A stretch of 52,037 nucleotides of DNA. Origin: a virus. The position numbers were made by a program, and so were the translations under genes. The stretch lies in the IMG/VR virus record IMGVR_UViG_3300036828_000332, positions 1 through 52,037 of that record, one strand, 5' to 3'. The notes under the pieces were generated by a model. That model was given only the letters and a program-made list of their open reading frames with translations. It did not search any database and was not told the origin of the DNA. Below, piece after piece: positions 14,104-24,000 of this stretch. Positions within the stretch are counted from its first letter, which is position 1. Each line of letters opens with the position of its first letter.

Positions 14104-15254
14104 GCCCTCGACTCCTTCGCTTCCATTTCCGCCAATACTTCGCGCACCGATTTCATGGGCGCCAGCGGCTTATCGCTCTCGCTGGCGGGTTCCAGTTCAA
14201 TCAATTGCTGCTGCGCCGGAGCCTCGTGCGCTGGCATCACCGCCGCGATCCGCGCCTGTTCCTCCATAAGCTCCGCAGACCCCGCGGCCGACAATACCGG
14301 CGGCAGCAGACTGGCATCGCAGTCCCAGAGGAAACGCCGCGATCCGGGTTCAACCTTTGAGAACTCATCAATGAGAATCTTGCGCTCCGCTGGCGTGGCC
14401 GACAGCATCAGCGTATTCGCCAAGCGCTTCCAGTCGGTTTTCAAGCTGTCCTTCGAGGCGCGGTAGGTAACCCGGCCCGCAGGCCACGTGATCCCTGCGG
14501 CGTCTCCCAGAACCAGCTTGATGCGCGTTGCGAGCCTCTCCCGCACCGCGTTCAGTTCCTCCTCGCGTAAACGCACGCGCGAATACTCGTCGAGCAAGAA
14601 CGCTTCCGTTTCCGACGCCTCCCGCAGCGGCGTGCGGTGCTTCGGAAACATCTGCTTGAGCCAGCGGTCGGCTGCATCGCTGCTGCCGATGGGTGGTCGT
14701 TCGTCGCCGATCAGATAGCGCCGGTAAAACTCCTGCGCGCGGAAGAGCATCTCGCGTTCGGCCTCAGGATCCCGGTCGATCTGATAGATACGCACGTCCT
14801 GGCCACCCACCAGCGCGCAAACGTCCCACACCTCATAACCCAAAGCCGCCATATACCACCAACACTGCGTGATGACGCGCGGTGGAATGTCGTCTGCCGT
14901 TTCGCCCCACTTATGGCGCTGGTCCCAGCGCACCACCTTGAGATCCACGCCGCGCGGCTCGTGCTTGCAAATACCATCCGGCGTGTACACCATCCAGGGC
15001 CGCTCAGGATGCATCCGGGAATCATTGCAGTACTGCGTCTCGCGCCCGGTAATGTGCTCGTAGATGCGCAGCACGCCTTCTTCGAGCATTCGGCCCAGGA
15101 CCATGTAGAGGGGCGCGTCTTTGTCCGCGATGCGTTTCAGGCCGCCGCGCTTCGATGCCCACACGGCAAACGCATCAGTGTCCGGATCGACGCCCAGGAC
15201 GGCCCCGATCTCAGAGCCGCCGATGGCCAACTTCCTCAACGCTTCGTTCAACAT
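14100..15254 (-). CDS. YqaJ-type phage exonuclease, 384 aa
   Basis: The N-terminal 200 residues match YqaJ/lambda-exonuclease-like recombinases: GGSEIGAVLGVDP-TDAFAVWASK near the start, LGRMLEEGVLRIYEHITG (Glu), YTPDGI, GVDLKVVRW (the D-x-K pair) and QCWWYMAALGYEVWDVCALVGG. The Glu, Asp and Lys form the metal-dependent nuclease centre that resects DNA 5' to 3' for recombination. The C-terminal 180 residues are mostly helical and may bind a partner. ATG at 15254 places the GGSEIGA motif at the usual distance from the N-terminus; the longer frame would overlap the zinc protein gene. Confidence 0.88.
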   Translation of the reverse strand: MLNEALRKLAIGGSEIGAVLGVDPDTDAFAVWASKRGGLKRIADKDAPLYMVLGRMLEEGVLRIYEHITGRETQYCNDSRMHPERPWMVYTPDGICKHEPRGVDLKVVRWDQRHKWGETADDIPPRVITQCWWYMAALGYEVWDVCALVGGQDVRIYQIDRDPEAEREMLFRAQEFYRRYLIGDERPPIGSSDAADRWLKQMFPKHRTPLREASETEAFLLDEYSRVRLREEELNAVRERLATRIKLVLGDAAGITWPAGRVTYRASKDSLKTDWKRLANTLMLSATPAERKILIDEFSKVEPGSRRFLWDCDASLLPPVLSAAGSAELMEEQARIAAVMPAHEAPAQQQLIELEPASESDKPLAPMKSVREVLAEMEAKESRA

Positions 15255-15262
15255 ACTCTGCC

Positions 15263-15430
15263 TCAGTCCCTTTCTGCCTCCAGCGCCTTGACATAGAGCG
15301 GCGCGCAGACGTCGCATAGCCAGTAGACATCCACGAACTGCCGCCCTGGCTGGTTGTGGCAGCAATCGCATAAGTGCACGCGCGGGCACGCAAGCGCAGT
15401 CAGTCCCGCGCCCGGTAGGGGCGTCATCAT
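15263..15430 (-). CDS. zinc-finger protein, 55 aa
   Basis: Translated from ATG-ATG at 15430, the protein contains CDCC and, 18 residues later, CDVC, preceded by ACPRVHL, so it is a small zinc-ribbon protein. It ends 8 bp before the exonuclease start. A possible AAAGG ribosome site lies about 13 nt upstream of the first ATG. No family is recognised. Confidence 0.65.
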   Translation of the reverse strand: MMTPLPGAGLTALACPRVHLCDCCHNQPGRQFVDVYWLCDVCAPLYVKALEAERD

Positions 15431-15463
15431 CTCAAGATCTACCTTTGATTGTTTCGCGCGAAT

Positions 15464-15676
15464 CTAACCGGCGCGCCGTCTCTTTGCTGGCGCATCCGAG
15501 ACGATCGGCACGCTGTCCAGATGCGGCGAAGGCAAATTCCGCATCAGCAACTCGTTGATCACGCGGCTAAAAGAACAATACCCGAACTCCGCTTCGGCGC
15601 GAACGGCACAATAAGTTTTTAGCTTCTGGTGCGCTTCACGCGAAACGATAATACCCAGGCGAATACGGTCCAACAT
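15464..15676 (-). CDS. ribbon-helix-helix-like regulator, 70 aa
   Basis: MLDRIRLGIIVSREAHQKLKTYCAVRAEA followed by CSFSRVINELLMRNL has the strand-helix-helix layout of ribbon-helix-helix (Arc/MetJ-like) DNA-binding proteins. It is the first gene of the minus-strand early operon that faces the XRE regulator, so an autoregulatory or Cro-like role is possible. ATG at 15676 with GGAAAGG upstream is preferred to the ATG ten codons earlier. Confidence 0.6.
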   Translation of the reverse strand: MLDRIRLGIIVSREAHQKLKTYCAVRAEAEFGYCSFSRVINELLMRNLPSPHLDSVPIVSDAPAKRRRAG

Positions 15677-15709
15677 AAAACAAGCCTTTCCCGCTGCGAC
15701 CGTCATCCC

Positions 15710-15901
15710 CTACGGGCGCGTGCATTCACGCTTTAGAAGTTCTGGAAACTGTCGATTGCGAAATCGTTTTTGTCCGCTCACGATTTCATGCTTCCGTTTA
15801 TATGCCCATTCCCAAAGCGCGTCAAGAGGCAGAATATCGTTGGTCAGGTGTTTATTCACTGCCTCATATATAGAATTACTTACAATGTAACAGCGGATCA
15901 A
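15710..15901 (-). CDS. possible small protein, 63 aa
   Basis: This is an open frame starting with TTG at 15901. Its composition looks protein-like (EAVNKHLTNDILPLDALWEWAYKRKHEI), but it has no clear ribosome site and no recognised relative. It lies in an AT-richer stretch between the early operon and the regulator. It may be a real leader gene or chance. Confidence 0.3.
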   Translation of the reverse strand: MIRCYIVSNSIYEAVNKHLTNDILPLDALWEWAYKRKHEIVSGQKRFRNRQFPELLKRECTRP

Positions 15902-16033
15902 TGTAGACGATAGCAGCGACCTTAAATCACTCGAAATCGGAACCCCAATAAAAGCGCATAGTTGAGTTGATAGACAGGGTTTTCGATAATACTTTCCGGC
16001 GTGCGCGATGTGTGTCTTTAGAACGGGATAAAA

Positions 16034-16087
16034 GGACCCAAAAATATTTTGGGCGGTCCACTGTCCGGTGTCGCCACTCCGTGGCGA
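16034..16087. promoter_or_regulatory. two dyads upstream of the XRE regulator
   Basis: CCCAAAA-ATA-TTTTGGG (16037-16053), flanked by GGACC and GGTCC, is a strong inverted repeat. TCGCCAC-TCC-GTGGCGA (16071-16087), itself inside GTG/CAC arms, is a second. They lie in the gap between the minus-strand early operon and the plus-strand regulator, where operators of a lysogeny switch are expected. The second could also form an RNA hairpin; neither is followed by a T-run. Confidence 0.6.
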
Positions 16088-16136
16088 GAGACACAGCGAT
16101 AATGATGACTGTCGTTAAACCGTAACGCGCGGTACT

Positions 16137-16415
16137 ATGCATCCATGCAGGGTGCTTTCATGCGGTCTCCATGCCCAGAATCTAAGGCTGGAACGCTTGC
16201 CCACTCTCACCCAAATCGTAGGCGCCAATATCCGCCGCATCAGAAAGCAGAAAAAAATCAGGCAGGAGGATCTGGCGGAATTGGCGGGGTTGGACAAAAC
16301 CACCATGTACCGGATCGAGAACGGCCTTCGCAAGTCCATCGCACTGGTTTCCCTGGAACGCATCGCCAGCGCCCTGGGCGTCAGCGTGGCCAAGTTACTG
16401 AAAGACGGCCGGTAA
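16137..16415 (+). CDS. XRE-family transcriptional regulator
   Basis: Residues 28-86 form a complete XRE helix-turn-helix domain (VGANIRRIRKQKKIRQEDLAELAGL, then TTMYRIENGLRKS, SLERIASALGVSVAKLL). The protein is only the DNA-binding domain plus a short N-terminal extension, so it lacks the cleavage domain of lambda CI-type repressors. A TACTAT box at 16133-16138 overlaps the ATG at 16137, so the real start may be the TTG at 16197 (72 aa, AAGG upstream). It lies divergent from the early operon, with two dyads in between: a plausible lysogeny or early-gene repressor. Confidence 0.85.
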   Translation: MHPCRVLSCGLHAQNLRLERLPTLTQIVGANIRRIRKQKKIRQEDLAELAGLDKTTMYRIENGLRKSIALVSLERIASALGVSVAKLLKDGR

Positions 16416-16423
16416 AACCGGCC
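16407..16423. terminator. hairpin between convergent genes
   Basis: GGCCGGT-AAA-ACCGGCC forms a perfect 7-bp stem covering the stop codon of the XRE gene, 24 bp from the end of the convergent structural operon. No T-run follows on either strand, so ending transcription is likely but not certain. Confidence 0.5.
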
Positions 16424-16446
16424 CTCATTCGGGGTGAAGGGCAACC

Positions 16447-16734
16447 CTAGATCACTTTATTCACCACGCGTTCCACGGCATCGTGCAGAGCGGGATCCGT
16501 GATGGCTGTTCCATCGGTCTGCACCTGATCGTCCATGACGACCGGATGCTGCAACTGGCCGGCCACCGCATCCGGGCTCTGATAGCAAAGCTGCGCCCAC
16601 TTATAACGTGAGTTGTGCGCCTGCGTATCCGGGGGTTCGGTTATATAGTAGTTGGCGATTTCGAGCGCAGCCACTTTCACGCGGCTGCGGAACTCGGGAT
16701 CGCTCATGAGGGCCGCGGATTCGTTGTAAGTCAT
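16447..16734 (-). CDS. hypothetical protein, 95 aa
   Basis: This is the last gene of the structural operon, just after the tail fibre. It starts MTYNESAALMSDPEFRSRVKVAALEIANYYI, a helical segment resembling small proteins found near phage tail or lysis genes, and has an acidic C-terminal half. GGGAGAA precedes the ATG at 16734. It might be a tail-fibre chaperone or a lysis-related protein, but nothing confirms this. Confidence 0.7.
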   Translation of the reverse strand: MTYNESAALMSDPEFRSRVKVAALEIANYYITEPPDTQAHNSRYKWAQLCYQSPDAVAGQLQHPVVMDDQVQTDGTAITDPALHDAVERVVNKVI

Positions 16735-16753
16735 TCGTTCGATTCTCCCTGAT

Positions 16754-19700
16754 TTAGAAAGCTGAGAGCGCGATGCGCCTGATCTGATTGTTGGCGATGG
16801 CGATGTAGAGATAGTTCTGATCGAAGAAAAGTTCACCGGCGTAAGTTGCTTCGGAGGATGAAGCGGGCGTACGAGGACCGTCCCAAAGCCGCACCGTATT
16901 CCCCTGATGATAGATTTTTCCGGTGCCGGTCACGTTGTACGGAGCCACTGGCACGCCGAAAACCCAAATCCCACCATTCGTAACCCGGCCTCTCTCCTGG
17001 GCAACGCCCGCGCCGCCGTTAACCGCGGTCATGAATACCATGTCACCGCCTGGTCCGGAGCCGCTTTGTACGGCGGCCTTAATGCCGCAGTGAGGTCCGA
17101 AACTCGAACCGAACAGGAGCTGGCCGCCGTTATTGACGCCTCCGCCCGTATCCTGCAGATACAACGTTCCTCCGGTAGCATTGCCGGGAGTGTAATTTGT
17201 ATTCGTAGTGCCCGCGCCCTCAACGTGAAGCTGCGCGGAGGGCGATCCCGTGCCGATGCCCACGTTGCCGCTACTAGTCGCGTTGAGAGTCAACGGCAAA
17301 CCCTCGATGTGAAGTGCCAAGTACGCACTCGCGCCCCGATCGTAACTCCACAGATACCCGGCCGCACCACCAACAATTTCTACGCCTTGACCAGTCGCCG
17401 GGCGAGCTGCACTACCCGCCACAATGCGAGACAAACCAGCCACATCAAGTACCGCTGCAGGCGTCGACGTACCGATGCCGACATTGCCGCCGCTCTCACA
17501 AATCGTGACATTCCGCGCTCCGCTCCCTGCTTCCGTCGCGAATAGTCCCAATCTTCTGTTCGTTGCTGTGGGGTCGGTGTAGAGGATGATTTGCCCAACC
17601 AGATAATTCGCTCCATCACCGGAACTAACCAGTTGAACAACCGCGCTTCCCGACGCAGTTACTTTACTTGGCCCGTTTACGACAAGGGCATTATTTCCCG
17701 CTGTGAGCCCTGCGGTTATATTGCCGGTAGAGTTGATTGCTCCAACCACATCGAGAGCCACCACTGGAGCCGTTTTCGCGATGCCGACGAAGCCGCCCTG
17801 TTCGCATAGCGTGACATTACGCCATGAAACGTTGTACTCATTGCATGTGATCGCCAAGCGGCGATTGGTAACGGTGGTAGCATCGCCAAACAACTGGAAG
17901 GCACCTTGCAGGGGGGTGGAGGCATCGCTGGAAGTGATCTCGTACAAACCCAGGGAACCCGAAGTCGCCTTCGGCGATGTCGAGAACTGGACCATCGAAC
18001 TTTGATGCCAGACAGGACCCTCCACATGCAGAGTAACGCTAGGGTTCGTGATCCCGATTCCCACGTTGCCACCCGACGGATTAAAACATAAGCTATTCCA
18101 ACCCGTGCCCGAAATCCCGGCCTGTATGACACCGACATTATTCGTGGTATCGAACCCGAGCCACAGAGACTTGTGGTTATTTCCAGTCGTAGGACTGCCA
18201 GTAAGGGTAAGCTGCGCCAGACCCAAGCTGCCAGTCAAGGCGTTTGCATCTCCCTGGATCAATACAGCGCCAACCCCGGTGGCGAGATTCACAGTTAAGG
18301 GGTTATAGCCCATACCGGCCAGCGCTGAATATACCCGCCACATGTTAGTGGCTGCGTTCAACCCAACGAAACACTGCTCGGCGGCTGTCGAATTATCCAG
18401 CCAGCTTCCCGCGCCCATCCCCGTCACGTAACGCAGCCGTAGGTGGCCATTCACATCCAGGGCTTCCGTGGGAGATGACGTTCCAATCCCCACCAAACCG
18501 GCCGCGCTGATGCGCATCCGCTCGGTGACGACTGCCGCGCCGTTATCCGTGGAGAACACGATATTGCCGTATGCCACCCCGCTCGTGAAGCTACTTTCCG
18601 CGAACATGACGATCTCTGCGACGTAGCGGTCCACCGCTCCGTCGTAGCCCCAGCCGCGAATATCCAACAGCCTGTCACCGGCTTGCAATGCGGTCGGCGC
18701 AGCGGAGGTGCCGCGAGCGACGCGGGCATCCCAAACACATCCCGCACTCGGTTGAGCGCCCGTATATAACTGCTGCGAGATGTACATACTGGTGTTCGCG
18801 GGACTCGTCAGAGTCAAAAGCCCGAGGTTGTAATCGAACAGCAGGTTGGGCGATGCTCCCATCACCCCGGCCTTATTGACCTGGATCTGCTGATCCGCGC
18901 CCGCTGCCGTTCCCGCAGCCGCCGCGGCCCACTTCACACCGAGAGTCTGCGTACTGTCGGCTGTGAGCACTTGCCCATCACCACCCACTGAGAGGCGCGT
19001 GGTGGATGTTCCATGAACGACCAGATCGCCCTTGGTCGTCATAGGGTCGACCATTACGTTCGGCACGCCGATAGTGATGTTCTGTGCGGATTGGCTGATG
19101 AGGACGTTGCTCCCGCCCAGCAGCGTCACTGCGCCTACTAGTGCGCCCGGCGAAAGGGAAGTAACACCTACGAACGCGGCAGGAGCGGCCCACTTCACGC
19201 CGAGGTCTTGGGTGGTGTCGACGGTGAGTATTTGCCCGTTGACGGTGCCGATGGGCATACGCGTGGTGCCGGTCGTTAAACCATGCACGATCAGATCGCC
19301 CTGGGAGGTAGTGGGATCGGACATGCCCGTGCTGCTGTTGATGTTCGGTACAGCGATTTGGATCTGCTGGCCGATCTGGGTCATCGTGACATTCGAACCT
19401 GCCGTAAAGGTCACCGCGCCACTTAGAGCACCTGGCGAAATAGTGGTCACGTAAGTAGTCGAGGGTGAGGCCCATTTCATTCCCGTGGCCTGCGTGGAAT
19501 CGGCAGTGAGTAACTGACCATCGGAACCGATCACGATGCGGGTGTTTCCCGAAGTGGTGCGCGTAATGAGATCGCCCTTGGCTGTAGTTGGGTCTATGAG
19601 AAACGTTGGAGCGGCGGTGATCTTCGACCAGGGCAGACTCGTAATCCAGGCCGGATTCGCATACGACTGCGTGGCATCGACCGCGTTCGTTACCATCGAC

Positions 19701-20707
19701 ACGGTGTAGTCTCCCGCTTGCGCGATGACCGCCCCCGTGCGGCCAAAGGCGCTGGTGACGCCGATAGCTGGCGGCGGTTGCCAGCGCAAACCGAGAGGCT
19801 GCGTCGAATCCGCTACCAGTAGATAGCTGTCCGGACCCACCCCGAAGCGCGCGATAGCGGCGGAGCCCCGCACGATCAGATCCCCTAACGTCGTCGTGGG
19901 GTCGGCCAGGACGTTCGCCAACCTGGACAGATCGACCGCGCCGTAAGCCGAACCATTCCAGTACCAGTAGAGCGAACCTCCTTGATAGCCCAAAGCGCCG
20001 TAACCGGCATCCGGGATATTCAACGAACTGGATGCCGCCCACGCTTTGGAACTCACAAACTGATCCGAGCGCACGCGCATAGTGGCATGCACAATGCCGC
20101 TGACCTGCACCACTGCCGCCGAGCCGTCATCCGCTCCGCCGCCTACCAGCAAATGCCCCTTGCTGTAATCGAAGACGAGATTGGCCGAAGCGCCGGGAAC
20201 CCCTGCGGTATTTACCATCACCTGTTTGTCGTTACCGGGAGCCGCGAACCCGGTGATGGTGCCCCAACGGAGCCCGGTGGCCTGACTCGAATCGCAGATG
20301 AGGATATGCGAATCGGCCCCGATGGGGAATCTGGTGGGTGGCGCGCCCGAGGGCTTTGCGATCAAGTCGCCCTTGGTCGTCGTCGGATCGAGCATTCCCT
20401 GGGCCGCGACCCCCCACTTGACGCCTAACGTTTGGGTGTGATCGATGACCAAGGCAAGGCCATCGCCCACTACTATCGGCAAGCGTTGCAGAGAGCCTAA
20501 GGTGCCAGGAGTAGGCCCGTGGACAATTAGATCGCCCACCGACGTGGTGGGGTCTGTGAAGACGCCTGGGATGGTGCAGTTATTGAGGGCGAAGCCACCG
20601 CCATTGACATCCCCGCCCCAATTGCGGATGTCGTTCGCCACGTTATTCATGTCGACGGCATGCAGCTTGTCGGTGGCTGAAAAACTGTTGTTACTCAACC
20701 AAGCCAT
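16754..20707 (-). CDS. tail fibre protein with two repeat families, 1317 aa
   Basis: The N-terminal ~650 residues contain six copies of a roughly 45-residue unit: D-P-T-T-x3-G-D-L-I ... D-S-T-Q-x2-G-x-(R/K)-W. Residues about 740-1230 contain five copies of G-N-V-G-I-G-T-x2-P-x3-L-D-V-x-G, the repeat seen upstream of intramolecular chaperone domains in phage fibres. No S74 peptidase (endosialidase-type chaperone) domain is seen at the C-terminus, which ends with a short beta segment (YLYIAIANNQIRRIALS). I infer a trimeric beta-structured fibre at the distal tail that recognises the host. It is the third-to-last structural gene. Confidence 0.88.
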   Translation of the reverse strand: MAWLSNNSFSATDKLHAVDMNNVANDIRNWGGDVNGGGFALNNCTIPGVFTDPTTSVGDLIVHGPTPGTLGSLQRLPIVVGDGLALVIDHTQTLGVKWGVAAQGMLDPTTTKGDLIAKPSGAPPTRFPIGADSHILICDSSQATGLRWGTITGFAAPGNDKQVMVNTAGVPGASANLVFDYSKGHLLVGGGADDGSAAVVQVSGIVHATMRVRSDQFVSSKAWAASSSLNIPDAGYGALGYQGGSLYWYWNGSAYGAVDLSRLANVLADPTTTLGDLIVRGSAAIARFGVGPDSYLLVADSTQPLGLRWQPPPAIGVTSAFGRTGAVIAQAGDYTVSMVTNAVDATQSYANPAWITSLPWSKITAAPTFLIDPTTAKGDLITRTTSGNTRIVIGSDGQLLTADSTQATGMKWASPSTTYVTTISPGALSGAVTFTAGSNVTMTQIGQQIQIAVPNINSSTGMSDPTTSQGDLIVHGLTTGTTRMPIGTVNGQILTVDTTQDLGVKWAAPAAFVGVTSLSPGALVGAVTLLGGSNVLISQSAQNITIGVPNVMVDPMTTKGDLVVHGTSTTRLSVGGDGQVLTADSTQTLGVKWAAAAAGTAAGADQQIQVNKAGVMGASPNLLFDYNLGLLTLTSPANTSMYISQQLYTGAQPSAGCVWDARVARGTSAAPTALQAGDRLLDIRGWGYDGAVDRYVAEIVMFAESSFTSGVAYGNIVFSTDNGAAVVTERMRISAAGLVGIGTSSPTEALDVNGHLRLRYVTGMGAGSWLDNSTAAEQCFVGLNAATNMWRVYSALAGMGYNPLTVNLATGVGAVLIQGDANALTGSLGLAQLTLTGSPTTGNNHKSLWLGFDTTNNVGVIQAGISGTGWNSLCFNPSGGNVGIGITNPSVTLHVEGPVWHQSSMVQFSTSPKATSGSLGLYEITSSDASTPLQGAFQLFGDATTVTNRRLAITCNEYNVSWRNVTLCEQGGFVGIAKTAPVVALDVVGAINSTGNITAGLTAGNNALVVNGPSKVTASGSAVVQLVSSGDGANYLVGQIILYTDPTATNRRLGLFATEAGSGARNVTICESGGNVGIGTSTPAAVLDVAGLSRIVAGSAARPATGQGVEIVGGAAGYLWSYDRGASAYLALHIEGLPLTLNATSSGNVGIGTGSPSAQLHVEGAGTTNTNYTPGNATGGTLYLQDTGGGVNNGGQLLFGSSFGPHCGIKAAVQSGSGPGGDMVFMTAVNGGAGVAQERGRVTNGGIWVFGVPVAPYNVTGTGKIYHQGNTVRLWDGPRTPASSSEATYAGELFFDQNYLYIAIANNQIRRIALSAF

Positions 20708-20729
20708 GGCGATGCTCTCCTGTCAGGTT

Positions 20730-21050
20730 TCAGTTTGAAGATTCCGGTAACTCGATTTGCGGTAAGCCGTTTGGTTTGGCGACCAGCGTAGGAACGTCAT
20801 CCGGAACCACCACCACGATGGTCCCCATCTGCGCCCCTGGGCGCGCGTTGTCGAAGCGTTCGATGCCGCGCGCCACCAGTGCCTGCCGGATTAAGCCGCG
20901 CTGCTTCTCAACGGCCTGGTCGCGCCCCTTGCGGGCTTGGTCAAGCTGTTCGGAGAACATGCCGACCTGCGCCCATGCCTGCGTCAATTCCTGGTCGATA
21001 CTCTGCGCGTTCTGTATCTCCCGCTGATCTAACTGAATCGTCTTTTCCAT
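20730..21050 (-). CDS. small coiled-coil protein, 106 aa
   Basis: A long helix (QREIQNAQSIDQELTQAWAQVGMFSEQLDQARKG onward) is followed by a short beta part (GTIVVVVPDDVP). It lies between the two large tail proteins. It may be a fibre attachment or chaperone protein by position only. AAAGGAG lies 7 nt before the ATG at 21050, which decides the start against a longer upstream frame. Confidence 0.75.
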   Translation of the reverse strand: MEKTIQLDQREIQNAQSIDQELTQAWAQVGMFSEQLDQARKGRDQAVEKQRGLIRQALVARGIERFDNARPGAQMGTIVVVVPDDVPTLVAKPNGLPQIELPESSN

Positions 21051-21064
21051 GATGCTTTGCTCCT

Positions 21065-24000
21065 TTACGCAATACTTGTAATTACCCCGCCGTTGACGGT
21101 CACTGTCCTGTTGTCGCCTGTTCTGAACGTCGTCGAGATGCCATACGCGACTCCGAAGATCCCGAACTGGCTGGCCAGTACCACCGCGTTGGCCTGCACG
21201 CCGTTCCCCGACCACGTACCGTTATAATCGCAGCACTTCCTGCCGCTGACCGTAAACGCATCTGTCGTGCCGGAAGGGTTGATCGCCAGGGCCTCGCCGG
21301 TGATTTGACCGGCGGTGGTCAGAGCCCCTCCCCGAACCTCACCACCAGTTTGCACGCCCGACCCACTGAATAAGCCGCCACTGTATCCGGCAAAGCTCAC
21401 TGAGGCGCTGAAATTGAGAAAAACGGTGACGGCACCCGCCGAGCTTGATACTGATATACCGGTTCCACCGGAAAGGGATGTTACTCCATTATTGAAGATG
21501 AGCACCGCACCCGTGGTGGGATTTGCCGCGATCCCCGGTCCCGACGCGGTAATCGAAGTGACGAGGCCGCCGCTGATCCCTCCGACCCAATTCCCGTTGC
21601 TGTCGATGAGTTGTTTCCCGGGGCCCCATCCCAACCAAAGACTGTCCCTAAAGTGAATCTGCCCGTTCTCATCGGCAGTAAAGGTATAGTTCCCGCCACT
21701 GTTGGACAGAAAGAGATGCGAGTCTCCGTAGACAACGCCATTTGTAAGATGACCGGAAGCGATATCCACCGTAATTACTGAGGGATTGACGGGGCTGTGC
21801 AGCGCCAACTGACCCCAAAACTGCGAAGGGAAATCGCTGCCATTCGTATCACCGTTGGTCATCGCGAGAGCCACGATGACCCCGTTGTTCTGTTCGGGCC
21901 TTCCTCGCAACACTAAGCCACGGTTCGTAAGGATCGACCCAAATATCTGTTGCGGCGGTGAGCCGCTGGCCTCGTAAATCTGAATGCCCGGAAACTGCCA
22001 TGAATTGTTAGTCGATCCAACGCCGCTCCAGACGCTCTTGCCCATCAGGATCGTGTAGGCCGGATTCCAGGGAGGATTGTGCAGGCCGTCATTGGGGTTC
22101 GCCGTGAAGTTGATGGAAAAATTATCCGTGTCGCGAATGTAGAACTTTCCCGGAGTTTGCGAACCGTCTATCAGCATTTGCCAGCCAGAGGCACTGGAGC
22201 CGCCCGCCGCGAGCTGCGTAAACCAGGCTCCCGCAGTTACTCCAGGAGGAGCAGGCGACCCGCTACTGTCTCCGGGAGCGGGCGGATTCGTAAGCTGCGC
22301 TCCCATCCGACCTCGTTCGATGCCATAGGCATCGCGCACGGAAATGTACGGATAGGGCGCACCGGCCTGCGCCGCGATCCCGCCGACCATCACGACGCCA
22401 TTCTGATCGATCCACAGAGGCGCGTGCGCGGGCGAGTCGCCACCTATCCAAAGCTGGCCGAACCACGCTCCGCCGTAATTGTTCGCGCCCACGGTGTTTT
22501 GCGGTTGCTGTCCGCCGCTTACCTGCGCTACACCGATCCATCCCACCATCTTGCTATTGCTGTCGTAAACGCCAATCTGCCCGTTCTGCGAAGTAGTCGA
22601 AAAGCTGTTCTTCCCGCCTACTTGCAGGAGCGAGCCGACCTGGATTTTCCCCGCGCCAATAGCGTTTACCGTCAGATCGTTGTTCAACCAGAAGAACTCG
22701 CTGGAGAACCATTGCGGCGTGAGCGGGTTCCGGCTGGGGATGATCACGCCTTCGGTCGGCGTATAGGAAAGCAGGATCGCTGGCGTGACCGTAACGACCA
22801 GGGTGTTACGGTGTCCCTGCGGATCGCGGCTGAGGAGATAGAAAGCGAGTGGGATGCTGTTGCCGAATGACCCCGGCGCGGCAATGGCAGGCGTGGTGAA
22901 GTGATTCGCTCCCTGCGGAACCTGCCAGTAAATCGCATGGGAGATGTCGCCGTTGACGACCAGCGCCACCCAAACACCACCGAACCGATTGTCGGTAGGA
23001 TTCGTCCATGCGCCATTCGTGCCGTTGATGGCGAAGGTCACCATGCGCACGCCATCGCTGGAGGTGCTCTCGGCCGGCACGACCGTGGCTCCTGCATTCA
23101 CGGTCACGGCAGGCGCAAATTCGAGGCCGCCGCCCGTAACCCCTATCCCCGGAGGCCCAACCGTCCAGGCCACAACCGGCGAAGTCCAGCCAGGATTGTT
23201 GCCATAGGTGCTCGGATCGTCTTCAAGCTGGCCGTTGAAATCCACTGCAATTGCCGCAATGGTCCATGTTTCCGGAGCGCTCGGAACATTCGAGACTTCC
23301 ACCGTGGCCTGCATGTCGGTAGAGCTGGTTTGCGACCAGATCTGCGCGGGCACCGGAGCGGTTCCATTGGTCGCCACGCGGTAAAGAAACAACCCGGCAT
23401 AGCGGGCTAATCCGGTCGTTGGGAGCGACCACGCAAAGGTTGCGATATCGACAAAAGATCCATCCAGAAGGTACTGCACGCTGGCGGATCCCGGAACGAT
23501 CCGCAGAGAGGTGACCTTTGGGACTGGCGTCGTTGGATCGATAGTTACATCAACGGAAGGTGTGATCCCATCCACGATGCTGTTCTGGTTGCCGCCGACA
23601 TCCGTACTCACGAAGTAGACGCGGAAGCTGCCTTTCGACGCCTGATACTCGGTCGATTTCCAACTCTCGACATCCCCCACCTGCGGCGAGGTTGCGACGT
23701 AAGGATGCTGCATCGCCTGAATCAGACGGCCATCGTCGAAGTACTTGTACCAGATGGCTACGCCACCGAACGGGGAAAGCCCTGGCGGCCGGTGCGCTTC
23801 CTGTTCCGGTGTGGGCGGCGTGTAGCTGAAGGTGAGCGTATAGAGCGGCGGCGCAAGATTGTATTCCGTGTTGACTTTCACGCCCTGATTCGTCACCAGC
23901 CACGCCACCTCCATGCCGCTCACGTAAGTGCTCGATACGGCTGGAATGGTGACGACGATGGAAGGCGTCGGCGTATGCGTTGTATCATTGGCCCGCACGA

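Noticed and set aside
15927-16142. Minus-strand 71-codon frame in the regulatory gap
   Set aside because: It runs across both dyads and the start of the XRE gene, has no ribosome site and no family resemblance.
18978-20042. Minus-strand open frame of 354 codons in another frame of the tail fibre
   Set aside because: Arg/His/Gly-rich translation without motifs; it arises from the repeated fibre sequence.
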